From Patiria miniata (taxonomy: Eukaryota; Echinodermata; Asteroidea; Valvatida; Asterinidae), in the NCBI RefSeq assembly GCF_015706575.1, contig NW_024037072.1, forward strand, positions 16,989,162 to 17,053,161: a stretch of DNA of 64,000 nucleotides. Reading direction: 5' to 3'. The translations under genes were made by a program, and so were the position numbers. Shown piece by piece: positions 1 through 12,173 of this stretch (positions within the stretch are counted from its first letter, which is position 1; every line of letters begins with the position of its first letter). The notes under the pieces were generated by a model. The model was not told the DNA's origin and searched no databases. It saw only the letters and a program-made list of their open reading frames with translations.

Positions 1-227
1 TGCGTCCGCCACCCTGAGCTTGCTGCCCACCCAACCATACTGTGGGAGCCCACCCAGGGCACTGCCTTAAGAGGGAGAGGAAGTCTAACCTTTGTGGACC
101 AGCTCAAGAGGGACACTGATCTCACATCTGCAGAGGAGCTGCGCACCTGCATGGTAGATCGAGACAGCTGGAGGAAGAGGGCTCAGGGACTGGCTCTTGA
201 TGTCGTCACAACCCAGGCGACCCCGAC

Positions 228-231
<4 letters not shown>
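1..231 (+). CDS. C-terminal end of a non-LTR retrotransposon (LINE) polyprotein, 5' cut by window edge
   Basis: An open frame runs from the window edge to TGA at 229-231. It reads ...LWEPTQGTALRGRG..., then LTFVDQLKRDTDL, then EELRTCMVDRDSWRKRA. The order LWEP-T-G, RGR, TFVDxLxxDT and a final DR-xW is, to my knowledge, the usual tail of reverse-transcriptase polyproteins of many invertebrate LINEs, lying beyond the RT domain. No catalytic residues are in view. An ATG/GAT microsatellite follows directly, as expected for a LINE 3' end. The clade is not assigned. Confidence 0.7.

Positions 232-263
<32 letters not shown>
228..263 (+). repeat. (ATG)n microsatellite, likely LINE 3' tail
   Basis: About twelve ATG units begin at the stop codon of the LINE fragment. 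Short 3' microsatellites are typical of several LINE clades, so this is probably the element's tail rather than an unrelated repeat. Confidence 0.75.
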
Positions 264-265
<2 letters not shown>

Positions 266-1069
266 GTCACTTTTCATTTGACACGCCTTCCATTCCACTA
301 ACAAGGGCGTGGCATTAAAGAGTCTGACAACCAGACATTCATGTGTACAGTGCCATACAACAAACGTGTCATAATTATATGCAAGCATGTAACTTTGATG
401 CGATTCCACGCTAGCACTGGCTAATAGTTGGGGAGGGAATGAAAATCAACGATGCTTTATCCCGACCAGCGGAGTGATGATGATGAAAGCAGATCTCTTT
501 ACAGGTTGAGCCAAAAAGAAAGTGACCCGGTTTAAAGATGTTTTTCTTTTAAAAGCAGTCAAATTTGATACACCAATGAAGTATGTCTTAAAAGAGCATG
601 TTCTTCCACTCGGCTGAAAAAAAAGGAATTACCAAAATTGATCTATGCTATTAGTTATGCATGTTGTGCTAAAATAACCCATTTTTTATAGCAGTTCAAG
701 GAATGCCAAAGGAAGCAATCGAACTTAGCGAGAATTACAGATTACACGCAAGCATTCAAAAACAATTGATGTTTATGGTCAAATTTTGTGTTTTCAATAT
801 GAGGAACAATTCAACTCTTTTTTTGCTTTTCTGAATAATAATGGCGATTTTTGTATGTTTTCCTTTTCAAGCTGTCGTTCATTCATCAGTTCGTCGAATG
901 GTCAATTATCAGTGGTTAACAGCTGAATGCTGTGATCGTTTTAATAGACTGAGAGCTGCATGGATAGGGTTTAATAAAAATGTTGGGAACAAATCCCATG
1001 AAAGTCTTAAAGCATAGTATCATCGTCCCTGATCACAGAATTGCCAGTCTTAAGTTTCGCTAGATCAGA
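264..1069. other. No recognisable gene
   Basis: AT-rich sequence. I see no convincing ORF, splice-bounded exon or repeat, apart from scattered GATGATGA just after the LINE tail. Confidence 0.5.
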
Positions 1070-1093
1070 TACACACACACACACACACACACC
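1070..1093 (+). repeat. (CA)n microsatellite
   Basis: An uninterrupted run of about 12 AC units followed by CCATAC. A CA-rich stretch also precedes the second copy of the adjacent MITE at 35.8 kb, so the tract may be part of, or a preferred neighbour of, that element. Confidence 0.85.
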
Positions 1094-1113
1094 CATACTT
1101 GTTTCACATGACT

Positions 1114-1382
1114 AGTGTGGACTTTCCATTGCTTCCGTGTAGTTAAGAAAAACCAGTGAAAAAACTTATTTTTCTCAAACTGTGAAAACTCTTTCAACCC
1201 AATTTTTTTTCTATGATTCCCTTTAGTGTTTCTCTTCATTCTGCTACCGATAAACCTAACCCAAAAATGCCTCTAAACCTGTTTTCCAGAAATGGGGAAA
1301 CACTGTGTGGACGTGGGGTAAGTCCACACAACGTCGGTGCTACCTACATTATGTGGACGTCTTTTGTTCGGAAGTCCACACT
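1114..1382. mobile_element. MITE-like element, copy 1 (269 bp, TIR AGTGTGGACTT)
   Basis: It begins AGTGTGGACTTTCC and ends GGAAGTCCACACT, a terminal inverted repeat. A second copy lies at 35789-36058 with the same internal order: GTGTAGTTAAGAAAAACC, then CCCTTTAGTGTTTCTCTTCA, then ATGCCTCTAAACCTGTTTTC, then clustered GTGGAC/GTCCAC words. It has no coding capacity. A target-site duplication is not clear. The best reading is a non-autonomous DNA transposon. The superfamily is unknown. Confidence 0.7.
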
Positions 1383-3092
1383 GCGTATGTAAGACAAACT
1401 CACCCTGACTCTGTGAGAGCATAGACTTAAGAGAAAATGAAAACCGTATTTAGCATGAAAAATACATGATGATCGTACGTTTTTACACCAAAATAGTCTA
1501 CGATGTGTAGAAGACTGATTGTCGTGAGCTAAAACTCTCGTAGTTTAAACTTTCCTTCAAAAATGAGGTCAAGGGAACAAGAACATGTCGTGGGTATTAG
1601 TGTTATTGCGTGAAAAGTATTGCGTTATTTCGAAATATTTTTCTTCACTTGTTAAACCAGGCACTGTCGGATTTTCAGAGTACTCAAACTCATTACTGGG
1701 GATCATAAAGGAAATAATCAAAGTCAAATCTTCAGCAGGGGCGGCGAAACCGTTAGGGCGATGTCACCCCGCCACAGAAAAGGTAGCGATTTTGCTTCCT
1801 TCCTTCACTTTTGACCAAGCTGTTGGGGTATGATCGGACTTTCCGTCTCCGTACAATCTATTCGAAGAGACAGAATATCCTAGGAATGAGTGTCCGACAG
1901 GACCGGATATTCTTTCCCCTTTGTGATTTTTTTTTTGTTAGGTGAAAAACAGACGATGCTTGACTGTTGTTCGGGATTTTATAACTGACACCTTAAAAAA
2001 AAAATGTAATCCTGTGACTGATATGCTAGTATTGTGAAGTCAAGATTAATTTGGTTGGTTTCAAAACTGTTCAAGCGCCGCTGATTCGGCTATAAAAGTA
2101 CAATATAAACCTGAACATTGACGGATTAGAATTTGTTTGGCAGTTCATATGAATAATATTAACGCTGACTTAGTTGTGATTCACTTGTGTACTTGACTAC
2201 AGCAATGCTTTCTCGATTGGAGATGTGAAGGCGCCTTGACTACCATCATACTATAGCCTAGAGACATCCTGCCGTTGATTATGCATCGGAGGTACATCCG
2301 ATGCATCACTAGAAAAGTACGTAAAACAAATCCTACTTTTTACCCTTCTTAGTAAATGTTTGAATCAAACTTGTTTTTGTAATAGCTCTAACCTCTAGAG
2401 GTGGAAAAGTTTAACTTATTTATTTAAATACAGTATGGACAACTGTCTAAAACATCCAGTAACGGCCATGGCATGTAAATCTGCCTGGGGGTCAGGTACA
2501 TGTATTTCTATATACAAAATACCATGTGGGGTAAGTTGTTAAACTGTAGAGGAAACGGTGCAGAAGAAACGCATCTAAATACTGTACATACACAACGCAT
2601 GCGGCTGGCTTGTTTCCGATATATTGATTAGGTAAATCAATGTATCGGAACATGTTCCCCAGCGTCCACACTTGACATTGCGTAAATGCAAGCTTGATAG
2701 TGTTTGGTACCAGATTATCATTTCCAGACACCAGTGCCTTGCCTTTTGACGTGTTATACATATCCAGTTCATTCAATCAAGAAAAGCTGTCAAAAAATGG
2801 AAACTTTACACTGAAGGAATAGCAGTACCTCGAAAAGTATATTCAATATTAATTAGGTCACTCGTGATTCGGACTCGGACTCGACCTACATGACTCAGGA
2901 CTGAATTTGGACTCGGGAGAGGTGACTCCGACTCAGACTCGGACTCAATGTTTGGTGACTCGAATACAAGTCTGCTAATAAGTGTGAACATGTCAGGTAA
3001 TTTATGTAATAAGTTCACAAGTTATGCATATTTTAATGCAAATATCGCAGTGATGGACAGCTGTCCGCTAATGCCCAATTTCAGTCCCAATA
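1383..3092. other. No recognisable gene; degenerate GACTCG tract at 2866-2953
   Basis: No ORF with recognisable similarity. Between about 2866 and 2953 the + strand carries a degenerate hexamer tract, (GACTCG/GACTCA)n. A minus-strand frame at 2492-2776 is open, but I recognise no domain in it. Confidence 0.5.
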
Positions 3093-3096
3093 CAAT

Positions 3097-3840
3097 TGTG
3101 ACGGTTGCGATGCGAACCCCCCTTTTTTTATTTTTACATTACGTAATCGTTTTCTGTTATTTAAATTGGTGAGCGCCCTCTTGGTTTTGTAAACCAGTTC
3201 GCGCGCTTTTCACATTTCGTCATTCTGTTTTCGGTCGAAGACCAAGTAACACGTTGTCTTCGTTCCTCAACAGGTAATGATCTTTTTACATTTTACCTCA
3301 ATCTTTCTCATAATAAATAACTTGTATTAATTCACAGTTAACAGGTACTATCCTTGAGTAGATTTAGATTGCTCTTAGGTCATTTTAGTTGATTTTGAAA
3401 GCATATTTGACTATTTCAGGATATTGATTGATTTGTGATTTTTCATGTATTCAAGAATTCATTTAATTATCTTATCGTAAGAGTGATAGATATTTCGATA
3501 TTGTAGAAAAAATTCAGAAGTTCATTTTTTCATTATTATATAAGATTGGATTAGTTATCTGGTATTTATTGGGTTTTCACAGTAAAATTCAATATGGCGG
3601 ACGCTGCCCGAATTTAGGCGCAAACCGCGGGATATTGTTTAATTATTGATGAATCCTTTTTGGTATTTAGTTTCTAGATTATTTCTAAAGTATTTTGTAC
3701 AGTCATTCTTTTGTATTTTGTATATTTGATTCTGTTTTCGGTCGAAGACCAAGTAACACGTTGTCTTCGTTCCTCAACAGAAATAAACCAGCACAAACTG
3801 AGAATCAGCCGTTCAGCCTGTATTATTTAGAAGGGTCACA
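3097..3840 (+). repeat. 5' LTR of the Gypsy element (744 bp)
   Basis: Begins TGTGACGGTTGCGATGCG and ends AGAAGGGTCACA. A TATATAAG at about 3537 is a candidate promoter, and AATAAA at 3782 a candidate polyadenylation signal. A 52-bp segment (3222-3273) is repeated exactly near the LTR end (3729-3780). The 3' LTR has lost 26 bp of the second copy, which accounts for the length difference. Confidence 0.95.
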
Positions 3841-5281
3841 TTTGGTGGAAGATCAGGGTAAGGGCTTACCAACGGCAGGCAACGATCACCCGACAATCCT
3901 GTACCTTGTCGACGGCCAAGACATCTATCCTGTAGACGACCGGGAAGAGGATCTCGCCCCAAGGAGTGTGACGGCAGCATCAGCCGGGGTGCGGGTAGCA
4001 CCGCAGACAGGATAGCTGCAGAGCCCTGTTTCAGGCCAACCCGTCCCCGACTCAAGACGTGAAGACGAGCCCGTGTTCCTCACCGTCCGGTAACACCAAC
4101 CAACACCATCATCTGTTGCAACGGACCGCTGTGTTTCCCGTATTCCAGGACGTGAAGGACCTTGCCAAGCCATCCCATACCGTAAGCGAGCCTTGAGCGC
4201 CAGCCTACCGGAAAAGTCAGCGAGCTGACCCGTCTACCGAATACCGTCACCGAGCCTTGAGCGCCCGTCTAACGGAAAAGTTCGTCCATCCACTAGCAGA
4301 ACTGTTGGATCGAACTACTGGCCGACGCTGACATTCACAAGTCAAGAACTATTTACCGCGAACTTTTTAAAATAATCGATGATGATCGGAGTCCTATTAA
4401 TATTTCCAAGATTCGAACATTCTAGTTTGTTTTCCCACGGACTCCCACTGTTTGAACATAGTACTTCACAACGATCAAGACTGCATTGGGCTGATTAACG
4501 ACGCTGTGTAAGTTACCCTAGTAACCGTTGTTATAAAAGACTATGATTTAATCCGAATACTCACCTGGTTCTTAAACCCCCCATTGTATTGTGAATTCCG
4601 ATTTGATAGAAAGCTCTTTCATTAAGTAAGTCGTTGACAATCATTGATCTTGCTTTGCATTCTTGTCCAGCTAGTATACAAATTGGATTAAGTACTTCAG
4701 TGCCAACACTTGGTAGCAGATGCTCACTGTTCTTTTGCCTTTATTGACATAATCTTGGTGCAAAACAAGGCAGCGCACACACATTTAGTTTGTGTCTGTC
4801 AGTTTGATCGTTTTGTGAATTGATTTTACTTTCCAAATTTTCAGTTTAGTTGGTAATCAACAAATTGTTTGTGTGTGCATTCTATTTGCATTGCTGAGAA
4901 ATTTACTGTGTCATTCGACTTCATTTTCATTTGCTTGTGTAAGCTGGTTCTGGTGTATTGTATTTGAGTATCGGTTATTGTGTTATTCCGAATTTGTTTT
5001 TTTATTTTCTGATATATTTGTGCATTTGTTACAGTGATTGAGTTACATAATTGCTGTATTGTACTTACCTTCTGATTGATTTCACCCTTGAATCCGTGTC
5101 CTTATCTGATCCTCAATTCCTTTTCTCTGATTCATCTCATTTGATTTGCATTCGTGAAATTTTTCACATGATGACAATTGCTGGTGTTATTTGTGCATTT
5201 TTTCTAGTGCACATTTTCCCCTTGTATATCTCCCCTTTGGACTGTTTTCTCGCAAGTTCAGATTGTCTCCTTCAAAGCAAA
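3841..5281 (+). other. Gypsy element untranslated leader
   Basis: About 1.4 kb between the 5' LTR and the gag ATG. It starts TTTGGTGGAAGATCAGGG. I could not match a primer-binding site to a specific tRNA. Around 4180-4290 a segment containing GAGCCTTGAGCGCC and CGGAAAAGT occurs twice in tandem. Short frames here (for example 3813-4173, minus) look incidental. Confidence 0.6.
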
Positions 5282-6572
5282 ATGGCAGCCTCCAGAATGC
5301 ATATGTCCGACGACGAAATCTTCCCATCAACCACCGCACCAATTGGTCAAATGTCGTCTCGTCGACCTCGACTCAACCTCCCTCAAGAAGATCTGCGTAA
5401 CATCCAGCTCACCACAGACCAAATGCTAACGCAACTGGAAGACATCGAGAGACGACTATCTCGCAGCACACCCCGACAACCAGTACAAGATTGACACATA
5501 CAGCGTTCAACCCCCATAAGGCCTACCCCCATATTGAGACGAGGTTCTACTTCAACTGGTTATCCAGTGCTTACACCACATGATCAACACAGACCTGACC
5601 GTTCGTCTCCCATGCCTACATCTCAGCATCGTCTTCTTCCATCGCATCAGGTGAAAACTGTACCGATCTTCACTGGGCGCGACCAAGGTGCAACCATTGC
5701 CGTTGATGATTGGGTACGAGACGTTAAGTACCTCATCGAGACCACGTCTTTGCCTACAGAACTCCAGTTTTCCACCATCGTCAGATACCTTGGCGGAGCC
5801 GCAAGAAAACTGGTCCTCAATCTACCTCCGACACATCAGACACCTAGCCACGCTTTTGCAGAACTCAAGGCACAATTCGGAGATGTATTTCTAACTGGTG
5901 ATCCATTGGCCAACTTCTACGAGCGTGTGAGACTTCCCAACGAGGTACCGAGCATATACGCCTTCGAGCTTGAAGCAACATTGAGGATCATCGAAGAAAG
6001 ATCAAGTCTTAGACGCCCATTTCCAAACAGAAACAGCATGCTCACGCAACAATTCATGAGAGGCGTCAAAGATGAAAAAGTCACGCAGAGACTGGCACCA
6101 ATGAGACCAAGGGAGATTTAGAGAACTCCAAGTTGAGCTTCGTCAATTGGAACGAGAATCTCGAATTGCTGCAGCTGTGAAGACAGAAGCCAAGATCCAG
6201 TCCCAGCAATCCCAGCAGATTCGCCCTCAGTACCATCAGCGATCTTGGTCAAGCACGCCAGATGCGACTGACCATCAACGAAACCAAGTGGTAGACAATA
6301 AGCCCAAGTCAAGTACCGATCACGACGTTTTGCAAGACCTGCTCCTTACTGTACATCAATTAGCACAGAAGGTTGAGCAGATCTCTCCAAGACCACGGCG
6401 ATATCAGCACCCGAAGGAAGACCAACAGCCTGCTGGCCAACGGGTTTTCATCTGTCATAGATGTGGTAACGAGGGGCACATTGCCAAAGGATGTAGAAGT
6501 GTTCCTTTAAACCCCAAGGGCCCGCGGCCGATGGGCAAGCCGTCAGAGGCCAACAACCAACAAGCCCAATGA
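5282..6572 (+). pseudogene. gag: Gypsy gag, broken (one stop, one frameshift)
   Basis: The ATG at 5282 begins MAASRMHMSDDE. The frame runs to an in-frame TGA at 5492-5494, continues in the same frame through a capsid-like core (DWVRDVKYLIE..., ...FAELKAQFGDVF), and is lost by a one-base shift near 6108-6121. The shifted frame carries a glutamine-rich segment and one CCHC zinc knuckle, CHRCGNEGHIAKGC, at about 6455-6496, ending at 6572. In Ty3/Gypsy elements Gag forms the particle and the knuckle binds RNA. The upstream open frame from 5051 is probably leader, because the first ATG in good context is at 5282. Confidence 0.85.
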
Positions 6573-6603
6573 AGTCTTCTTCAAACAGCGCATCTCGACA
6601 ATA

Positions 6604-9600
6604 AACAATATTCCAACATGGTAGCAAGCCTCACCATCAACAATTAATTGGTCCTAACAATGAAGATGTAGTCAAGATAAATGGCGTCAATTATACTGCC
6701 TTGATAGATTCTGGTTCGCAAATCACTTCAATAACAGAAGACCTTTGAAAGCGACATCCTGAGCTCCAGAACAGAGAACCCTCTCCTACAGAAGTTTCCA
6801 TCGAGAGTGCGAGTGGGCATAGTGTACCTCACTTAGGCGTCGTACCAGTTACCCTAGATATAATGGATGTTGTTTATGAAGATGTCCCTGCATTCGTGGT
6901 ACCAACAGATAGTTACCGCAGAGATGTTCCAGCCCTCATTGGTACCAATGTGATCAGAGCTGTCAAGAGGGATCAGCAAATAGCAAAGAGTAACCAATTC
7001 ACGCGACATCTTCAGACGAAGAGCTCTGCATGGCATGCAGCATTCAGCAGCCTCACCGCTTCGGAACCTGGTAACCACCATGATGGTACTATCGGCTACG
7101 CGAAGTACACCGGGCGAAATCCCCGAGTGATATCACCAGGCCAAGAAGAAGACATCATTTGTCAAGCACCCCGTGGTCAAGGCCTTCCTTACACCGCAGT
7201 CGTCGAGAATTTTCCTCAAAGCTCTTCATGCTTGAAAGTCAGCAACCTAGTCACAGATGTTGGACCTAACTGCCAAGTACCTGTGAGACTGTGCAACATT
7301 TCTGCAAAACCCATAACCATCAGACACAACTGTAAACTGGCACAGTTATCGTCCATCTTGCGCATTGATGATCTACCACGCCATCAAAATCAAGATAAGT
7401 CACAATCTAGATGTGAAGATAGAGACCATGAATGCACAACTCCGACAGATCAGAGTCAAGTCCATGATGATCCATCAGATGTAAGATTTACACCTCCTGT
7501 AGACCTCTCCACCGCGAAATTTGACAGCGAGTCACAGAAGAAACAGCTGGAAAATCTTCTTCAAGAATACTCTAATGTATTCTCATCTAGTTCACTTGAC
7601 TTCGGATGTACCTCAACGATTAAGCACAGCATTCCACTCATAGATGATCAACCATTTCGTCTTCCTCATCGCCGAGTCCCACCTTCGCAATACCAAGCTG
7701 TCAAGGATCACCTCAAGGCCATGGAGGAAACAGACGTAATTCGTAGAAGTAGCAGTCCCCGTCGCCTGAACAACAAAACTGTACGGGATGCTTATCCACT
7801 CCCACGCATTGACGAAGCTCTGGATGCTCTTGGAAACGCCCAACTCTTCACCACATTAGACCTTACATCAGGCTACTGGCAAGTCCAAATGGAAGAAAAA
7901 GACATACCCAAGACAGCCTCCACTACTCCCATGGGCTTATATGAATGTAACCGGATGCCCTTCGGTCTTGCAAATGCTCCGGCTACGTTCCAACGCCTTA
8001 TGATGACTTGTCTAGGAGAGCAAAACTATGTCACATGTCTGCTGTATCTCGACGACATAATAATTTTCTCTACCACCTTCGAAGAACATCTTGACCGTCT
8101 TGCCAAAGTATTTTCATGCCTGAGACAACATGGCCTAAAACTCAAGCCGTCTAAGTGTAACCTTCTCCAAGAAGAAGTAAAGTATCTTGGTCACATTGTT
8201 TCGGGCAAAGGTATCTGTAGTGATCCAGACAAAACTGAGCAAGTACAACACTGGCCAACTCCCACCAGCCGCAAAGAATTACAACGATTTCTCGGCTTCA
8301 CCGGCTACTATAGGCGATTCATTAAAGGGTATTCGCACATTGCCTCACCTCTCTACAAACTCACATCCGGTGACCCAAGACGGAAGAAGAGGAAGATCAG
8401 AAAAACCTCTACATCTGTAACCCCACCATTCATTTGGACGGATGATTGTCAGATGGCCATGGATTAATTGAAACAACAGTTGACATCTCCACCGATCCTC
8501 GCCTACGCCAACTACTCACTCCCATTCATCCTGCAGACTGATGCGTCAGGAGTCGGGCTCGGAGCTGTTGTAAGCCAAGTACAGGAAGGAACGGAACGAG
8601 TCATCGCATACGCCAGCAGAGTTCTCAGCCCCGCCGAATCTCGCTACCCAGCGCACAAGCTAGAATTCTTAGCGATGAAGTGGGCAATTACTGACAAGTT
8701 TCGATATTACCTACTGGGCAACCAATTTACAGTGCTGACTGATAACAATCCTCTCCTGTATGTCACCACCTCTGCCAAGCTAGATGCAACAGGCCAAAGA
8801 TGGATTGCTGCGTTATCCCAGTTCAACTTCACCGTGAAGTACAAACCAGGCAAGAGCAACGAAGCAGCCGATGCGCTATCTCGCAAACCACATTCTGATA
8901 CCTCGAGGACTCTCCTGACATTCCAGAAGGACGCCATCACCATCCCACCTCACATCGTGCAAGCCATCTGCAACAGTCACCCACTAGAACCAAATCTCTT
9001 TGTACAGCCTCCAGTAGCTAGATGTGAAGTCACGACCGAGAGTCACATGCCTGGACCAACCAATGACTTGCCTAGACTATCCAAAAAAGACATCATTTCA
9101 GCCCAGAGAAGGGATCATAATATCGCCAGAGTCATACACTACATGGAGAAGGGCAGAAAGCCAACCAGAGAAGAGAGAGGTTGCGAACAGCTTGGATGTC
9201 TCATCTGTTTACGACAATGGGCAAAGCTCCAGATGAGGGATGGCGTGCTCTATCGTCTGAGAAAGAACCAGGATGGATCTACAGCAGAACAACTTGTTCT
9301 TCCTCAACAATACAGAGACACTGTCATGAGATCTCTCCACAATGACTTCGGCCACCTTGGCTTCGACAGAACGCTCGACATGGCAAGAAACAGGTTTTAC
9401 TGGCCCAAGATGGCACAAGACATCAAAACCTGGTGCGAGCACTGCAAGAGATGCTGCCTGAGGAAGACTCCCTCCACCAAAACTCGTGTACCTTTGGTCA
9501 ACATCAGCACAAGTGAACCTATGGAGCTACTTTGCATCGATTATCTCAAGTTGGAAAGGAGCAAAGGCGGTTATGAAAACATACTGGTCATAACCGACCA

Positions 9601-10930
9601 TTTCACCAAATATGCTCAGGCGTTCCCTACTCGCGATCAAAAGGCCGACACGGTTGCCAAGATACTCTGGGAGAAGGTAATTCAGCACTATGGATTTCCG
9701 GTGAGAATACACGCGGATCAGGGTCGCAATTTCGAAAGTCAGCTCATCCGGGAACTATGTAAGATCTCTGGCATCAAAAAAAGTCGAACAACCCCCTACC
9801 ATCCTCAAGGGAATGGCCTTACAGAACGCTTCAACCACACTCTGCTGAACATGCTCGGTACACTCGAAGAAAACCAGAAGAAAGACTGGAAACAATACGT
9901 AGGAACAATGACACACGCCTATAATTCCACAGGACACGACTCTACCGGTTATGCTCCATTTTATCTCATGTTCGCCAGACATCCAAACCTACCAGTTGAC
10001 TTGATGTTCGGACTCAAGTCCACGGAGAGAGAAACACCAGATTACGATGAGTATGTCGAACAGCTGAGGGACAGACTTCAAGCCTCGTACAAAAGGGCTA
10101 GCGACTTCGTCAAGCAGGCAAAGGCGAAACAGAAACGCCTTTATGACAGAGGTTCCTGTATCGCCCCCCTACGTACAGGTGACAGAGTCCTTGTCCAAAG
10201 TAAACATCTGGTCGGAACTAGCAAGTTAGCCGACAGGTGGGAGTCACAACCCTACGTAGTAATATTTCAGCATCAAGACCTTCCGGTGTATACCCTCCGT
10301 TCTCTTAATGATGGAAGAGAGAGAACCGTACACAGAAATCTGCTGACTCCATGTATGTTTCTGCCCATGAAAGAGGCCAGCTTGATCAGAGACGTGCCCC
10401 CGACGAACACTCAAACAAAAACAGAGCCAGACACGGAACAGGCAGATGACCAACCTCCAAAGATAGGCATTGAAGATAGTGAAACCAGCGAGGAAGAGGT
10501 GGACATAGCATTTCTCCCAGTAGAAACAGAATCACCTTCACCTTCACCTTCACCACCTGTGCTTACTCCAATGATTGATCTTGGTACGAGAAACAGTGAT
10601 GATACTTCTACTTCACTCTTACCACCATCACTAACTCCTGAGGTACTGAGCACGCATGCAAACGAGACCCCAGATGAGTTAAACATCTCTGACAGCACAG
10701 CTTGTCTAACACCACCAAGCCCTAGACCTACCAGAACCAGAAGACCTGTCAATAGGTTGACATACGACTTCCTCGGTCAAAACAAACAGCAGCCAGCACA
10801 GTACCAATCACATCAAGATAGAGTCAACGCCGAAAGACGACTGTATGAAAAGTGGAAGGAACCAAAGATGGCCGAGACAAGAAGAAAAGCTTGTCTAAGA
10901 CTCCTTCTGCGAGAAAACAGTCCAATCTAA
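6604..10930 (+). pseudogene. pol: Gypsy pol (PR-RT-RNaseH-IN), broken
   Basis: The frame is open from about 6604. Protease: DSGSQ at 6707. RT: an LDLTSGYWQV block and YLDD at 8045-8056. RNase H: LQTDASGVGLG near 8530. Integrase: an HHCC zinc region (HLGFDRT...CEHCKRCC) at about 9350-9455, then the acidic triad in CIDYL, HADQGRNF and the QGNGLTERFN block. The tail is proline/serine-rich and ends RRPVNRLTYDF...SPI. Breaks: TGA at 6746-6748 just after the protease motif and TAA at 8465-8467 between RT and RNase H. By comparison with the family, RT also seems to lack about 20 residues in frame near 7756-7765, just before LNNKTVRDAYPLPR. The frame after the second stop (8468-10930) is intact. Confidence 0.9.
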
Positions 10931-11454
10931 CCATGGCTCTATCCCAAATATAATTGTATATATTACATTTAATTTGCTTTCAATAATGATGTAAGATTAT
11001 CTTGCGAACACTGGTGACAGAGAACTTGAAAAGATGAAAATTATAATCTCTTTATTTTCATGTATATTATGCGTTATATGTTATTTCAAGGTTGATCTTC
11101 GTAATCAAAGGTGGATTATGTTAATTTCTTTTATATAGAAAGTGATGTTACTATGTATTTATCTTCTGCATCAGAATAACTTAATTGTCCAAAACGACAG
11201 ATTTTCAAGGAAACATTTTGATGTTAATCTAAGTGATTTTGGATAACTGGTGTTCTAATTAAGTTAAAGAATACTTCTTTTTTTACTTCTTTGAATTTCC
11301 GGAGGACGAGAAGCCGATCGGATGTTTGATTAAGTGGTTATAATAATGACATTAGAAGGTAGAAGTCATGATTCTGTTTATGTTTATTTAATTATTCTGT
11401 ATTACATTTATTTAATTATTTAATACTTTCTTATTTTCTCTAGAGAGGGAATAA
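10931..11454 (+). other. Gypsy 3' non-coding region with polypurine tract
   Basis: AT-rich sequence between the pol stop and the 3' LTR. It ends in TAGAGAGGGAATAA (11441-11454), which has the position and composition of a polypurine tract for plus-strand priming. Confidence 0.7.
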
Positions 11455-12173
11455 TGTGACGGTTGCGATGCGAACCCCCCCTCTATTTATTTTTACATTA
11501 CGTAATCGTTTTCTGTTATTTAAATTGGCGAGCGCCCTCTTGGTTTTGTAAACCAGTTCGCGCGCTTTTCACATTTCGTCATTCTGTTTTCGGTCGAAGA
11601 CCAAGTAACACGTTGTCTTCGTTCCTCAACAGGTAATGATCTTTTTACATTTTACCTCAATCTTTCTCATAATAAATAACTTATATTAATTCACAGTTAA
11701 CAGGTACTATCCTTGAGTAGATTTAGATTGCTCTTAGGTCATTTTAGTTGATTTTGGAAGCATATTCGACTATTTCAGGATATTGATTGATTTGTGATTT
11801 TTCATGTATTCAAGAATTCAATTAATTATCTTATCGTAAGAGTGATAGATATTTCGATATTGTAGAAGAAATTCAGAAGTTCATTTCTTCATTATTATAT
11901 AAGATTGGATTAATTATCTGGTATGTATTGGGTTTTCACAGTAAAATTCAATATGGCAGACGCTGCCCGAATTTAGGCGCAAACCGTGGGATATTGTTTA
12001 ATTATTGATGAATCCTTTTTGGTATTTAGTATCTAGATTATTTCCAAAGTATTTTGTACAGTCATTCTTTTGTATTTTGTATATTTGATTCTGTTTTCTT
12101 CGTTCCTCAACAGAAATAAACCAGCACAAACTGAGAATCAGCCGTTCAGCCCGTATTATTTAGAAGGGTTACA
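11455..12173 (+). repeat. 3' LTR of the Gypsy element (719 bp)
   Basis: Nearly identical to the 5' LTR by eye. It has a few substitutions and a 26-bp deletion within the second copy of the 52-bp repeat (12088-12113 here). It ends GGGTTACA and is followed by CAAT. Confidence 0.95.

Larger units (their letters stand above)
3097..12173 (+). mobile_element. Ty3/Gypsy LTR retrotransposon, full length but coding-defective
   Basis: Two near-identical LTRs (3097-3840 and 11455-12173) start TGTGACGG and end in ACA. The insertion is flanked by CAAT on both sides (3093-3096 and 12174-12177), a 4-bp target duplication. In order it holds a leader, gag with a CCHC knuckle, and pol with protease, reverse transcriptase, RNase H and integrase, which is the Ty3/Gypsy order. 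A purine-rich AGAGAGGGA precedes the 3' LTR as a polypurine tract. The coding region has two stops in pol, a stop and a frameshift in gag, and an in-frame deletion in RT, so this copy cannot be autonomous. The similar LTRs indicate a fairly recent insertion. Confidence 0.95.

Noticed and set aside
85..409. Minus-strand frames rich in Ser or Ile (85-270, 206-409)
   Set aside because: They are translations of the (ATG)n microsatellite on the opposite strand of the LINE tail.
2492..2776. 94-codon minus-strand frame near the Gypsy element
   Set aside because: Considered as a further exon of the Ig-containing gene, but it has no Cys/Trp pattern of an Ig domain and no clear splice pair.
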